Positions 31,582 through 40,198 of a DNA stretch of 64,000 bases are shown here, in pieces. Position numbers and translations under genes: made by a program. Location of the stretch: positions 1 to 64,000 of the forward strand of contig JALOCA010000010.1 of NCBI GenBank assembly GCA_023227965.1, in the 5' to 3' direction. Origin of the DNA: Lentimicrobiaceae bacterium (lineage in GTDB: Bacteria > Bacteroidota > Bacteroidia > Bacteroidales > JALOCA01). Position 1 is the first letter of the stretch. The number at the start of each line of letters is the position of its first letter. The notes below the pieces were generated by a model. The model did no database searches and was not told the DNA's origin. It saw only the letters and a program-made list of their open reading frames with translations.

Positions 31582-33285
31582 ATGAAAACCATAAAAGAAA
31601 AAAGTCATCTGTTAGCACGAACCTCAATTCTGTTTCTGTTCGTTTTTATTTTTATACTACCAACTGTTGCCCAGAAAAAATCATCCAACAACTTCGAAGC
31701 ATCAAAAAACATGGAGATTTTTACTACAATAATTAAAGAGCTGGAAACTAATTATGTTGATGAGATCAAACCCGGAGAACTTATTCCGATTGCCATAGAA
31801 TCAATGCTTGAAGACCTTGATCCTTACACCAATTATATTCCCGAATCACAGATTGAAGATTACCAGTTTATGACTACCGGACAATACGGAGGCATAGGGG
31901 CATTAATTCATAAGAACAATGATTATGTGGTAGTTTCAGAGCCTTATGCAAATTTTCCGGCGAACAAAGCTGGTTTACAGGCAGGAGACATTATACTAGA
32001 AATCAACGGTAAGTCTGCAAAGGGGAAAACAGTAAATGAAGTGAGTGAAACTTTAAAAGGGCAACCCGGCACAGTTTGCGAAGTTCTTGTTGAAAGATAT
32101 GGCGTATCGAAACCTGTAGTAAAAGCTGTTACCCGTGAAAAAATTACTATTGACAACGTTTCTTATTTTGGTTTGCTTGATGGCAATATAGGGTTTATCC
32201 GCCTGACGGGTTTTACACAGGATGCCTCGAAAGAAGTGGCATCAGCATTAGCCAAATTAAAAGAAAAAACCACCTTGAAAGGGCTAATTCTCGACCTGAG
32301 AAATAACGGGGGCGGACTTATGAATGAAGCCATTAACATAGTTAATCTTTTTGTTGATAAAGGCGAATTGGTAGTAAGCACCAAAGGAAAACTCGACGAC
32401 AAAAACAAATCGTATCGTACACAATTTATGCCTATTGACAAAGAGATTCCCCTTGTAGTGCTGGTAAACAACAACAGCGCCTCTGCTTCCGAAATTGTTT
32501 CGGGTGCCATTCAGGATCTCGACCGCGGAGTAATAGTAGGACAGCGTACATTCGGCAAGGGTCTTGTACAAAATGTTGTTCCCCTGGCTTATAACACCCA
32601 AATGAAAGTTACCGTAGCCAAATACTATATTCCAAGTGGACGTTGCATACAGGCTATTGATTACTCACACAAAAACGGCAACGGGGCTTTTGAAAAAATA
32701 CCTGATTCGCTTATCAATGCTTTTCAAACTAAAAATGGAAGAATGGTTTACGACGGAGGAGGGATTGAACCCGACGTTGTACTCGTCCCTGTTACATACA
32801 GCAATATAGCTTATACACTGGTAAATAAATTTCTCATATTCGACTATGCAACAAAATTTTTCAGCGAACATCCTGGCATACCTCCTGCTAAGGATTTCGA
32901 AATTACTGATGCCATTTTTGATGACTTTGTAAATTTTATTTTCGATAAAGATTATTCGTACTCTACCAAAACGGAAGAAACGCTCGACAAATTGAAAGCT
33001 GTAGCCGAAAAAGAAAAATACTACGAGGCGATTAAAGAAGAGTTTGAAGCATTAAAATCCAAGGTAAGCCACAATAAAAAAGACGAGTTACTTACCTATA
33101 AAAACGAAATTCAAACCCTGCTGAAAGCCGAAATTGCATCACGCTATTATTACCAAACCGGCAGAACCGAAGCATCATTGCCAACGGATACCGAGTTAGC
33201 TAAAGCAACAGAAATTATTAATGATACTACCCAGTACACCTCCCTGCTGAAAATCTCATCACCAAAGCCCGAAATCAGCAAGTAA
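31582..33285 (+). CDS. S41 family C-terminal processing peptidase with PDZ domain
   Basis: S41 proteases of the CtpA type trim or degrade exported proteins. I choose the ATG at 31582 (MKTIKEKSHLLARTSILFLF) because it places a signal segment directly at the N-terminus; the longer frame from 31546 overlaps yidD and is unlikely. Domains in order are a signal anchor, a helical lid (ELETNYVDEIKPGELIPIAI), a PDZ domain at about 90-170 (GGIGALIHK, AGLQAGDIILEINGKS), and the protease core with GLILDLRNNGGGLMNEAI. The catalytic serine lies in NNNSASASEIVSGA and the lysine in GQRTFGKGLVQ. About 568 residues in all, with a C-terminal extension of about 170 residues rich in charged helices. It probably works in the periplasm. 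Confidence 0.93.
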   Translation: MKTIKEKSHLLARTSILFLFVFIFILPTVAQKKSSNNFEASKNMEIFTTIIKELETNYVDEIKPGELIPIAIESMLEDLDPYTNYIPESQIEDYQFMTTGQYGGIGALIHKNNDYVVVSEPYANFPANKAGLQAGDIILEINGKSAKGKTVNEVSETLKGQPGTVCEVLVERYGVSKPVVKAVTREKITIDNVSYFGLLDGNIGFIRLTGFTQDASKEVASALAKLKEKTTLKGLILDLRNNGGGLMNEAINIVNLFVDKGELVVSTKGKLDDKNKSYRTQFMPIDKEIPLVVLVNNNSASASEIVSGAIQDLDRGVIVGQRTFGKGLVQNVVPLAYNTQMKVTVAKYYIPSGRCIQAIDYSHKNGNGAFEKIPDSLINAFQTKNGRMVYDGGGIEPDVVLVPVTYSNIAYTLVNKFLIFDYATKFFSEHPGIPPAKDFEITDAIFDDFVNFIFDKDYSYSTKTEETLDKLKAVAEKEKYYEAIKEEFEALKSKVSHNKKDELLTYKNEIQTLLKAEIASRYYYQTGRTEASLPTDTELAKATEIINDTTQYTSLLKISSPKPEISK

Positions 33286-33292
33286 AACCGCC

Positions 33293-34858
33293 ATGCTGAA
33301 AGCAACTCCTGAAATACGTTATTATGCTTTTGTAGCAGCTTTGGGAGTGATGCTCATCGCTATACCTACTTCTAATTATCTGATGAGCATAGCCCAGTTT
33401 CTGATGGCAGCCATCTGGCTTTGGGACGGGTTTTGTACAGGAATTATCAATAAATTCAGAAAATTTTTTGCGAATAAAACAGCCGTTGTTCTTACGTCTT
33501 TATTTGTATTGCATGTTATCGGCATGTTGTTTACCAGCGATTTTTCCTATGGTTGGAAAGATTTACGCACCAAATTGCCATTGTTAATACTCCCGATAAT
33601 GCTCAGTGCAACACCTCCTTTAAAAAAAAGAGAGATAAACTATCTGCTTTTGCTTTTTTCTGCAACAGTAATTTTCGGAACACTCGTAAGTATGCGGATT
33701 CTTTTTCAATCCACAGTAAGCGATTTCAGAGAACTTTCTCCTTTTATTTCACATATAAGATTTAGCCTTAATATTTGCATTTCAATATATATATTACTAT
33801 ATTTTGTTTACAGAAACACTTTCTGCAAAAGGAGATTCCAAATACTTTTCATTTTGGCAGCTTGCTGGTTAATTTTGTATCTGTTTATTCTTAAATCCTT
33901 ATCAGGACTAATGGTTTTCTTTGCTTTTTTGCTTATAGTTATTGCATGGTTTATTTATTTTAAAAAAAGTATTTATCTGAAATTATGTTTTACATTTTTA
34001 ATTATCGCTATTCCATTTTTATTAATATATTATATTTATTCGATTCTTGATAAATATACAGAAATCAAACCCGTAAACTTTTCGAAGCTTGCAACCCATT
34101 CTGCCAACGGGACACCTTATCTTCACGATACTGTTAACTTCGGCATCGAAAACGGGCATTACGTTGGCTTATACATTGCTGAAAAAGAACTTCGTGAAAC
34201 ATGGAACCGACGAAGCACACTTGACTATGACGGAAAGGACCTGAAAAATCAGCAACTAAAATTCACACTTATTCGCTATCTGAGTTCCCGAAACCTGAAT
34301 AAAGATTCTGTAGGGATAACACAGCTTACTAACGCTGAAATCCATTACATCGAAAAAGGCATTGCCAACACCAATTATCTTGAAAATTTTGGATTAAAAA
34401 CCAGAGTAATACAAGCATATCAAGGACTGGAAAATTATTATACTACCGGAGATCCGAGTGCCAACTCGTTTGCCCAGCGTCTTGAATACTGGAAAGCTTC
34501 CATAGCACTTATTAAAAGCCATTTTTTTACCGGAGTGGGAACAGGCGATATGAATGAAGCTTTTATTCAACAATATGAAAAAATGCATTCTCAGCTTAAC
34601 TACAAATTCAGAAGGCGATCGCACAACCAGTTTTTTTCTGTTTTCGTGGCATTCGGTGTCATTGGTTTTTCCTGGTTCTGTTTTACTTTACTTTACCCTG
34701 TTATAGTACACAAAAAATGGAACGATTATTTATATATGCTTTTCTTTTTCACCGCCATTCTTTCAATGCTGGTGGAAGATACCATTGAAACGCAGGCAGG
34801 AGTAACTTTTTTTGCATTTTTTAATGCATTTTTTCTTTTTTGTACGAAAAAAGAGTGA
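33293..34858 (+). CDS. O-antigen ligase-like (Wzy_C family) membrane protein
   Basis: The 521-residue product has about ten to eleven hydrophobic helices, with a long extracytoplasmic loop between helix 7 and the last part, starting near residue 255 (YSILDKYTEIKPVNFS). The loop carries the RLEYWKASIALIKSHFFTGVGTGD segment and SHNQFFSVFVAFGVIGF, which is the O-antigen ligase/polymerase (Wzy_C) signature, where R and H are functional. Such enzymes transfer or polymerise glycans on the periplasmic face. It follows the S41 protease gene after 7 bases, so it shares that transcript. No glycosyltransferases are near, so its glycan target is unknown. Confidence 0.8.
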   Translation: MLKATPEIRYYAFVAALGVMLIAIPTSNYLMSIAQFLMAAIWLWDGFCTGIINKFRKFFANKTAVVLTSLFVLHVIGMLFTSDFSYGWKDLRTKLPLLILPIMLSATPPLKKREINYLLLLFSATVIFGTLVSMRILFQSTVSDFRELSPFISHIRFSLNICISIYILLYFVYRNTFCKRRFQILFILAACWLILYLFILKSLSGLMVFFAFLLIVIAWFIYFKKSIYLKLCFTFLIIAIPFLLIYYIYSILDKYTEIKPVNFSKLATHSANGTPYLHDTVNFGIENGHYVGLYIAEKELRETWNRRSTLDYDGKDLKNQQLKFTLIRYLSSRNLNKDSVGITQLTNAEIHYIEKGIANTNYLENFGLKTRVIQAYQGLENYYTTGDPSANSFAQRLEYWKASIALIKSHFFTGVGTGDMNEAFIQQYEKMHSQLNYKFRRRSHNQFFSVFVAFGVIGFSWFCFTLLYPVIVHKKWNDYLYMLFFFTAILSMLVEDTIETQAGVTFFAFFNAFFLFCTKKE

Positions 34859-34891
34859 TTTTTGTAAACAATAATATGAAGGAGAGGCAGA

Positions 34892-35380
34892 ATGCAATTA
34901 ATCAATAAAGAATTTCAATATGTAGAATACGATTCCATAGCGGAATTGTCGGCAAAGGACAATTTTCTGTTTGTTCAGGCACAACAAGCTGCATTGTTGG
35001 CTTATGCTCCTTATTCCGAATTCAAAGTCGGAGCAGCAGTATTACTTGAAAACGGGACTGTTATTACCGGTAACAATCAGGAAAACGCAGCTTTCCCTTC
35101 AGGGTTATGCGCAGAAAGAGTAGCCGTTTTTGCGGCAGCTTCTCAGTTTCCAGATATTGCTATTGATACCATTGCTATTACGGCTATATCTTCAAAATTC
35201 AAAGTAAATTACCCTGTAGCACCCTGCGGTTCGTGCCGCCAGGTATTGGCTGAATCGGAAAAAAGACAAAAGAAGTCTTTCCGCTTACTTTTAGGAGGAA
35301 CGAACAGTAAAATATTTGAAATTAAAGGGATTGAAAGTATACTACCTTTTATGTTCAATTCCGAAAATTTAGGAATGTAG
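34892..35380 (+). CDS. cdd: Cytidine deaminase
   Basis: Cdd turns cytidine or deoxycytidine into uridine for pyrimidine salvage. The 162-residue product is of the short tetrameric class. Zinc ligands are visible in FPSGLCAERVAVFAA (C-A-E, with the proton-shuttle glutamate) and PVAPCGSCRQVLAE (P-C-x-x-C). The opening AYAPYSEFKVGAAVLLENGT is the substrate-binding loop of the family. A clear ribosome site (AAGGAGA, 34878-34884) lies seven bases before the ATG, an unusual feature in this window, where such sites are rare. It is convergent with rodA. Confidence 0.95.
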   Translation: MQLINKEFQYVEYDSIAELSAKDNFLFVQAQQAALLAYAPYSEFKVGAAVLLENGTVITGNNQENAAFPSGLCAERVAVFAAASQFPDIAIDTIAITAISSKFKVNYPVAPCGSCRQVLAESEKRQKKSFRLLLGGTNSKIFEIKGIESILPFMFNSENLGM

Positions 35381-35384
35381 CAAC

Positions 35385-36644
35385 CTATACAAGCTGCAAT
35401 CTGTTCATATCTTGTTTTATAAACACAAATAGCATAAGTGTAAACGCCAATAGAGAGGATCCTCCGTAGCTATAAAATGGAAGCGGAATGCCAATTACAG
35501 GTGCCAAACCTATGGTCATCCCGATATTGACAAGAAAATGAAAAAACATAATAGAGGCTATCCCATAACCATACAGTCTGCTGAATTGCGATCGCTGGCG
35601 TTCTGCCAGAATTATCAAGCGTGAGAAAAGTCCAATAAACAAAGAAATAACGATAACACTACCCATAAATCCCCATTCTTCACCTACTGTACAAAAAATA
35701 AAATCGGTGCTTTGTTCCGGAACAAAATTATATTTTGTTTGTGTGCCTTTTAAAAAACCCTTACCTAAAAATCCACCCGAACCAATAGCAATTTTGGATT
35801 GGTTTACATTATAACCTGCTCCTTTCAAATCTATTTCCTTTCCAAGCAGCACATTGATTCTTGTCTTTTGATGATCTTCAAGAAAGTGTTCAAAAGCGTA
35901 ATCCACACTAAAAACAAAGCCTACAATTAATAGTAACAAACCCGCAAGCGATAAAATATTTTTCCTGTTTTTTTTGATAAAAAAGAATAAAACCAGTGCA
36001 AAGCCAATAAAAATCCCGCTAACCACAATTTTGTCGAACATCAGAGTAACCAGAAAAAGTAAAGCAATTCCCACTCCGGTAAGCAGAAGATTTCCCGACA
36101 AACCCACACGATACAATACCAGTACAAATGAAGAAAAAACCAGAGCTGATCCGGTATCGTTTTGCAAAAAAATCAATAATGCAGGTATTCCTAACAGCAA
36201 CAAGGGAATTATTTTTGTTTGATTCCGATGGGTGTTTATATCAGGAGCACTCAGAAATTTTGCCATGGCAAGGGCGGTTGCAAATTTTGCAAACTCTGCC
36301 GGTTGTAAGGCAAATCCTCCAATCTGAAACCATGATTTTGAACCTGATACAACATTACCTGCGCCCAAAACTGCAACAAGAAGCAATAAAAAAATACCGT
36401 AAATCAAATAAGCAAATTGAGAGAAAAATTTAGTATCAATGACAAGAATAAATAGTGCAATGATAAATGATGAAACAATAAATATTAATTGTTTACCATA
36501 ATTTTGAGTAAAATCAAAAATACTATTATGCTGCTCATTGTATACCGCAGCATATATATTTAACCAGCCTGTTAATACAAGTACAATATAAATGATTACA
36601 AGTGTTAAATCAATATTTGCAAATATGTTTTGTTTTTGACTCAA
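35385..36644 (-). CDS. rodA: Rod-shape-determining peptidoglycan polymerase RodA
   Basis: RodA is a SEDS-family glycosyltransferase that polymerises peptidoglycan glycan strands during elongation together with PBP2. The 419-residue product has about ten membrane helices and the family signatures GSKSWFQIGGFALQPAEFAK (with the conserved acidic-rich W-F-x-I-G-x-x-x-QPSE-like motif) and, at the C-terminus, IGIPLPFYSYGGSSLLAFTL. The start overlaps the PBP2 gene's 3' end by 4 bases, which couples the two. In other bacteria they form one complex, consistent with this arrangement. Confidence 0.96.
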   Translation of the reverse strand: MSQKQNIFANIDLTLVIIYIVLVLTGWLNIYAAVYNEQHNSIFDFTQNYGKQLIFIVSSFIIALFILVIDTKFFSQFAYLIYGIFLLLLVAVLGAGNVVSGSKSWFQIGGFALQPAEFAKFATALAMAKFLSAPDINTHRNQTKIIPLLLLGIPALLIFLQNDTGSALVFSSFVLVLYRVGLSGNLLLTGVGIALLFLVTLMFDKIVVSGIFIGFALVLFFFIKKNRKNILSLAGLLLLIVGFVFSVDYAFEHFLEDHQKTRINVLLGKEIDLKGAGYNVNQSKIAIGSGGFLGKGFLKGTQTKYNFVPEQSTDFIFCTVGEEWGFMGSVIVISLFIGLFSRLIILAERQRSQFSRLYGYGIASIMFFHFLVNIGMTIGLAPVIGIPLPFYSYGGSSLLAFTLMLFVFIKQDMNRLQLV

Positions 36645-38455
36645 GGTTTTGAAATCATATTAAATTCAATCATTCGTTGTTCTACGTCTTTACGTTTCAC
36701 CGTTCCGGTGAGATACTTTTCAATAAGCAAACTGGCAATGGGTACAGCCCAGGTAGATCCAAAACCGGCATTTTCAACAATTACCGCCATGGCTATCTTC
36801 GGATGGTCTTTCGGGGCAAAACAAATAAATAGTGAATGGTCTTTCCCGTGCGGATTCTGAGCGGTTCCGGTCTTACCACACATAGGAATACTATCCAGCT
36901 TGTACCATGCTGCTGTACCGTGTTCTACCACCTGAAACATGGCTTCTACCATAAAATCATAATACTGTGAGTGGATTTTCGTCTGGTGTTTCTGGGTAAA
37001 CCTTTCTATATAACTTTTGGGAGACCCTACCGAACGAACCAGATGAGGAGTAATATAATATCCTCTGTTTGCGATAATACAAGCCAGATTGGCAAGTTGC
37101 AGAGGTGTGGTAAGAATTTCGCCCTGCCCGATGGAAAAAGAGCGTATAGTCATGGCATTCCAGTGTCCCTTCCCGTATATTTTATCAAAATATTCTGATT
37201 CGGGGATATTTCCATCCAGCTCGTAGGGGAGGTCGGAATTGTATTTTATGCCAAAACCCAAATCAGTAACATAATCCTGCCATGCATTGTAAGCATTTTT
37301 TACTGAACCATATTCTTTTTTATTGATAATACTCCTGAAAACCTGCCAATGATAGGGATTGCATGATTGCTGAATGGCTTGCTTCAGGTCAAGGGGACTA
37401 ACATGATTATGCGTACACCTGATAGGAGAAGTTCCCGGACCCTGACAAGAGTAAAAAGTAGAAGGAAACAGTACCCCTTCTTCGAGACCGATGAGGTCGT
37501 TAACGATTTTAAAAGTAGAACCCGGAGGGTATTGCCCCATCAAAGCCCTATTAAGCAAGGGTTTTACAGGGTCATTACTTAGTTTTTGATAATTTTTGCT
37601 TCTAACCCTACCCACCAACAAATTAGGATCATAAGTGGGGCTCGATAAAAAGGCAAGGATTTCACCTGTAGAAGGTTCAATGGCAACTATGCTGCCCCGT
37701 TTACCAGCCATCAGCAGTTCACCATATGCCTGAAGCCCGGCATCAAGCGAGGTGTACAAATTCTTGCCCATTATGGCTGCAGTATCGTATTTCTCATTTT
37801 GAAAACTTCCCTGCTCGCGGTTAAAAACATCCACCATTCGGATTTTCATCCCTTTAACACCTCTTAATTCTTCTTCGTAGGATTTTTCAATACCACTGAT
37901 ACCTATGTAATCGCCCGATTTATAATAGGGTACTTTATCCAAAACTGACTGAGTGGCTTCGCCGATATACCCCAATAAATGAGCAGCTAAAGATTGGGGA
38001 TATTTACGAATAGTCCGGGGTTGAACAAAAAATCCATGAAAACGATACAATTTTTCTTCAAGATATCCAAATGCTTCCTTTGAAATTTGTTTCTCAAATG
38101 CAGATGCTTTATAAGGTGAATATTTCCGGGCTTTTTCTATCCTTTCAATAAACCCGGCTTTATCAATGCCCACCAATGTGCAAAATTCTGTCGTATCAAT
38201 ATTTTTTACATGGTTGGGAGTTACCATCAAATCGTAAACAGCTTCATTGAATACCAATAGTTTGCCATTCCGATCGTAAATAAGTCCGCGGGCTGGATAT
38301 TGTGTGATATACCGCAAAACATTATTGTTTGCTGATAAGGTATAACTCCGGTCAATAACCTGAATATAAAACAACCGAAGAGCAAAAATAATTCCTACAA
38401 TAATAAATGTTATAATAATTATATATTTCCTGTTTGAATAGTAGGAATTTTTCAT
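36641..38455 (-). CDS. mrdA: Penicillin-binding protein 2 (elongation transpeptidase)
   Basis: PBP2 cross-links peptidoglycan during rod elongation. I place the start at the ATG at 38453-38455 (MKNSYYSNRKYIIIITF), since a longer frame would need a TTG and push the membrane helix inwards. The 604-residue product has one N-terminal helix, a PBP dimerisation domain (RGLIYDRNGKLLVFNEAV), and the transpeptidase domain: SxxK in PPGSTFKI with the catalytic serine, an SxN-like QSCNPYHW, and KTG in CGKTGTAQNP. It is followed by rodA with a 4-base overlap. The mreBCD genes that often precede it are not in the window; the gene upstream is an unrelated lipoprotein. Confidence 0.96.
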   Translation of the reverse strand: MKNSYYSNRKYIIIITFIIVGIIFALRLFYIQVIDRSYTLSANNNVLRYITQYPARGLIYDRNGKLLVFNEAVYDLMVTPNHVKNIDTTEFCTLVGIDKAGFIERIEKARKYSPYKASAFEKQISKEAFGYLEEKLYRFHGFFVQPRTIRKYPQSLAAHLLGYIGEATQSVLDKVPYYKSGDYIGISGIEKSYEEELRGVKGMKIRMVDVFNREQGSFQNEKYDTAAIMGKNLYTSLDAGLQAYGELLMAGKRGSIVAIEPSTGEILAFLSSPTYDPNLLVGRVRSKNYQKLSNDPVKPLLNRALMGQYPPGSTFKIVNDLIGLEEGVLFPSTFYSCQGPGTSPIRCTHNHVSPLDLKQAIQQSCNPYHWQVFRSIINKKEYGSVKNAYNAWQDYVTDLGFGIKYNSDLPYELDGNIPESEYFDKIYGKGHWNAMTIRSFSIGQGEILTTPLQLANLACIIANRGYYITPHLVRSVGSPKSYIERFTQKHQTKIHSQYYDFMVEAMFQVVEHGTAAWYKLDSIPMCGKTGTAQNPHGKDHSLFICFAPKDHPKIAMAVIVENAGFGSTWAVPIASLLIEKYLTGTVKRKDVEQRMIEFNMISKP

Positions 38456-38636
38456 GTAAAATTTCGAGGCATTATAATCAGGCAAATGTATTGAAAATCC
38501 TCATCTTTTTATTTCTATTATCCGGTGGTAAAAAAGAAAATGTTCCGTTCATTTTTTCTATTATTCATCCTGGCTTAGGGATTCTTTTTCTATAAACTAT
38601 CGGAAATATGGAAAATAATAAAGGAATAAATGTGCT

Positions 38637-39137
38637 TTATTTTTGTTTGATTACTACAATTTCGGGAGTTTTCAGTATATTGCTTTGGTGTAACTTTCTA
38701 TCAACTATGTAAAATTCAAATAATATTGTATCGTATTGCGAAAGAGCATTATTAACAAAAAGTGTGTCTTCTATTTCACCTTTTATCGCTTTATTACTTC
38801 CATTGTTATTCAATATCGGGATGCGGCTGTTAAGGGTAAATGGCAAGTCCACTTTGGTTAAAACCCCTTTTTGCTTTTCGTAGTACGTGATGTAGAAATT
38901 ATAATCGTAGGGAGCCGTTGTGTCGGAATCGTATAAACCAATATCTCCATCACCATCTGTAAATGAAAATGTTAACACTCCTTGTTCGGTAATATTCTGT
39001 TTATTAATCAGAGTTTCAAAATTTATAAACTGGATTTGCGGTTCTACCGGATAGTCGTTGTCATCAAGGCACGAAAGAAATGCTAAAGGACATGTTACTA
39101 GAAAAAAAATAAGTATTTTTGGCAGGGTTTTCATCAA
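38637..39137 (-). CDS. Lipoprotein of unknown function
   Basis: The 166-residue product has a lipoprotein signal (MMKTLPKILIFFLVTCPLAF) with the lipobox LSC at residues 21-23, so it is exported and lipidated. The mature protein is beta-rich, with a DGDGDIGLYDSD calcium-loop-like stretch around residue 62. It recalls Bacteroidota hypothetical lipoproteins with an FTDGDGDIG motif. Function is unknown. It stands between mrdA and a divergent LuxE-like gene. The start could be the first or second methionine. Confidence 0.75.
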   Translation of the reverse strand: MMKTLPKILIFFLVTCPLAFLSCLDDNDYPVEPQIQFINFETLINKQNITEQGVLTFSFTDGDGDIGLYDSDTTAPYDYNFYITYYEKQKGVLTKVDLPFTLNSRIPILNNNGSNKAIKGEIEDTLFVNNALSQYDTILFEFYIVDRKLHQSNILKTPEIVVIKQK

Positions 39138-39143
39138 AATAGG

Positions 39144-39174
39144 TTTGAGCGGTTAAAAATACAAAATGAATTTG
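39144..39174 (+). promoter_or_regulatory. Promoter of the LuxE-like gene
   Basis: TTTG (39144-39147), exactly 19 bases, then TGAATTTG (39167-39174), which differs from TAnnTTTG only in its second base. The spacing match makes it credible. It lies 14 bases before the ATG at 39189. Confidence 0.55.
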
Positions 39175-39188
39175 CACTATACAATTTT

Positions 39189-40178
39189 ATGAGCGTAAAC
39201 ATTTTCAACAAGCAGGTGTTTGCAATTAACGACGAAAACACTTTCAATAGTGTGGCTATCGAAATTTTTAGGTATCAATACCATGCAAATTCACTGTATC
39301 GTCAATATGTTGATCTGTTAAAAACCGATGTTCAGCACATTACTCATTACTCAGCAATTCCTTTTTTACCCATTTCAATTTTCAAAAGCCATGCCGTTGT
39401 CTGTGGAACGACGCTTCCCCAACAATTTTTTATCAGCAGCGGAACAGGAGGAACCCAAAGCAAACATTATATTCTCGACGTCACGGTTTATATTGAAAGT
39501 TTTACACGTGGATTTCATTATTTTTATGGGAATCCTGAAAAATACTGCTTGCTTGCTCTTTTGCCCTCATACTTTGAAAGGAAAAATTCGTCGCTGGTGT
39601 TTATGGTCAATCACCTGATGCAACTTTCGCAGCATCCGCTTAACGGTTTTTACCTGAACGAACACAACCAACTTTACGAAAAACTTGTACTGCTAAACGA
39701 AAGCAACCAGCCTACCCTGCTTTTAGGAGTAACTTTTGCTTTACTCGATTTTGCAGCGAAGAAATACAAATTACATTTTCCCACACTTACATTGATGGAA
39801 ACAGGAGGAATGAAAGGGCGCCGCACAGAACCTGTAAGGGAAGAAGTGCACCAAATCCTTTCCAATGCATTTGGAGTGAACGCAATACACTCAGAATATG
39901 GCATGACTGAGATTTTTTCGCAAGCATATTCTGCTCAAAACGGACAGTTTAACTGTCCTCCTTGGATGAAAGTACTTACGCGTGACCCTCACGACCCTCT
40001 TTCGCTACTTGCTGCCGGAAAAGTCGGCGGAATAAACATCATTGACCTTGCAAATTACAATACCTGTTCGTTTATTGCCTCTCAGGATCTGGGCAAAGTC
40101 AGCACCGACGGCACATTTGAAATTTCAGGACGCTTCGATGCAAGTGATATACGCGGCTGTAGCCTGCTTACTGCATGA
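39189..40178 (+). CDS. LuxE-family acyl-protein synthetase-like protein
   Basis: LuxE-type enzymes activate a carboxylate with ATP and pass the acyl group to a cysteine of a partner. The 329-residue product has the ANL-family phosphate loop SSGTGGTQS (residues 83-91), the ETGGMKGRR segment, SEYGMTEIFSQAY (the A5-like motif) and GRFDASDIRGCSLL at the C-terminus. No LuxC reductase or luxAB gene is near, so it is not a bioluminescence locus. Related stand-alone genes in Bacteroidota are often annotated as acyltransferases. The gene after it, 20 bases downstream, encodes a secreted metallopeptidase. The substrate is unknown. Confidence 0.8.
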   Translation: MSVNIFNKQVFAINDENTFNSVAIEIFRYQYHANSLYRQYVDLLKTDVQHITHYSAIPFLPISIFKSHAVVCGTTLPQQFFISSGTGGTQSKHYILDVTVYIESFTRGFHYFYGNPEKYCLLALLPSYFERKNSSLVFMVNHLMQLSQHPLNGFYLNEHNQLYEKLVLLNESNQPTLLLGVTFALLDFAAKKYKLHFPTLTLMETGGMKGRRTEPVREEVHQILSNAFGVNAIHSEYGMTEIFSQAYSAQNGQFNCPPWMKVLTRDPHDPLSLLAAGKVGGINIIDLANYNTCSFIASQDLGKVSTDGTFEISGRFDASDIRGCSLLTA

Positions 40179-40198
40179 AAATTTAACACTTCAACACT

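Noticed and set aside
39189..40178. Bioluminescence locus (LuxE)
   Set aside because: No luxC, luxD, luxA or luxB gene nearby; only the synthetase fold is shared.
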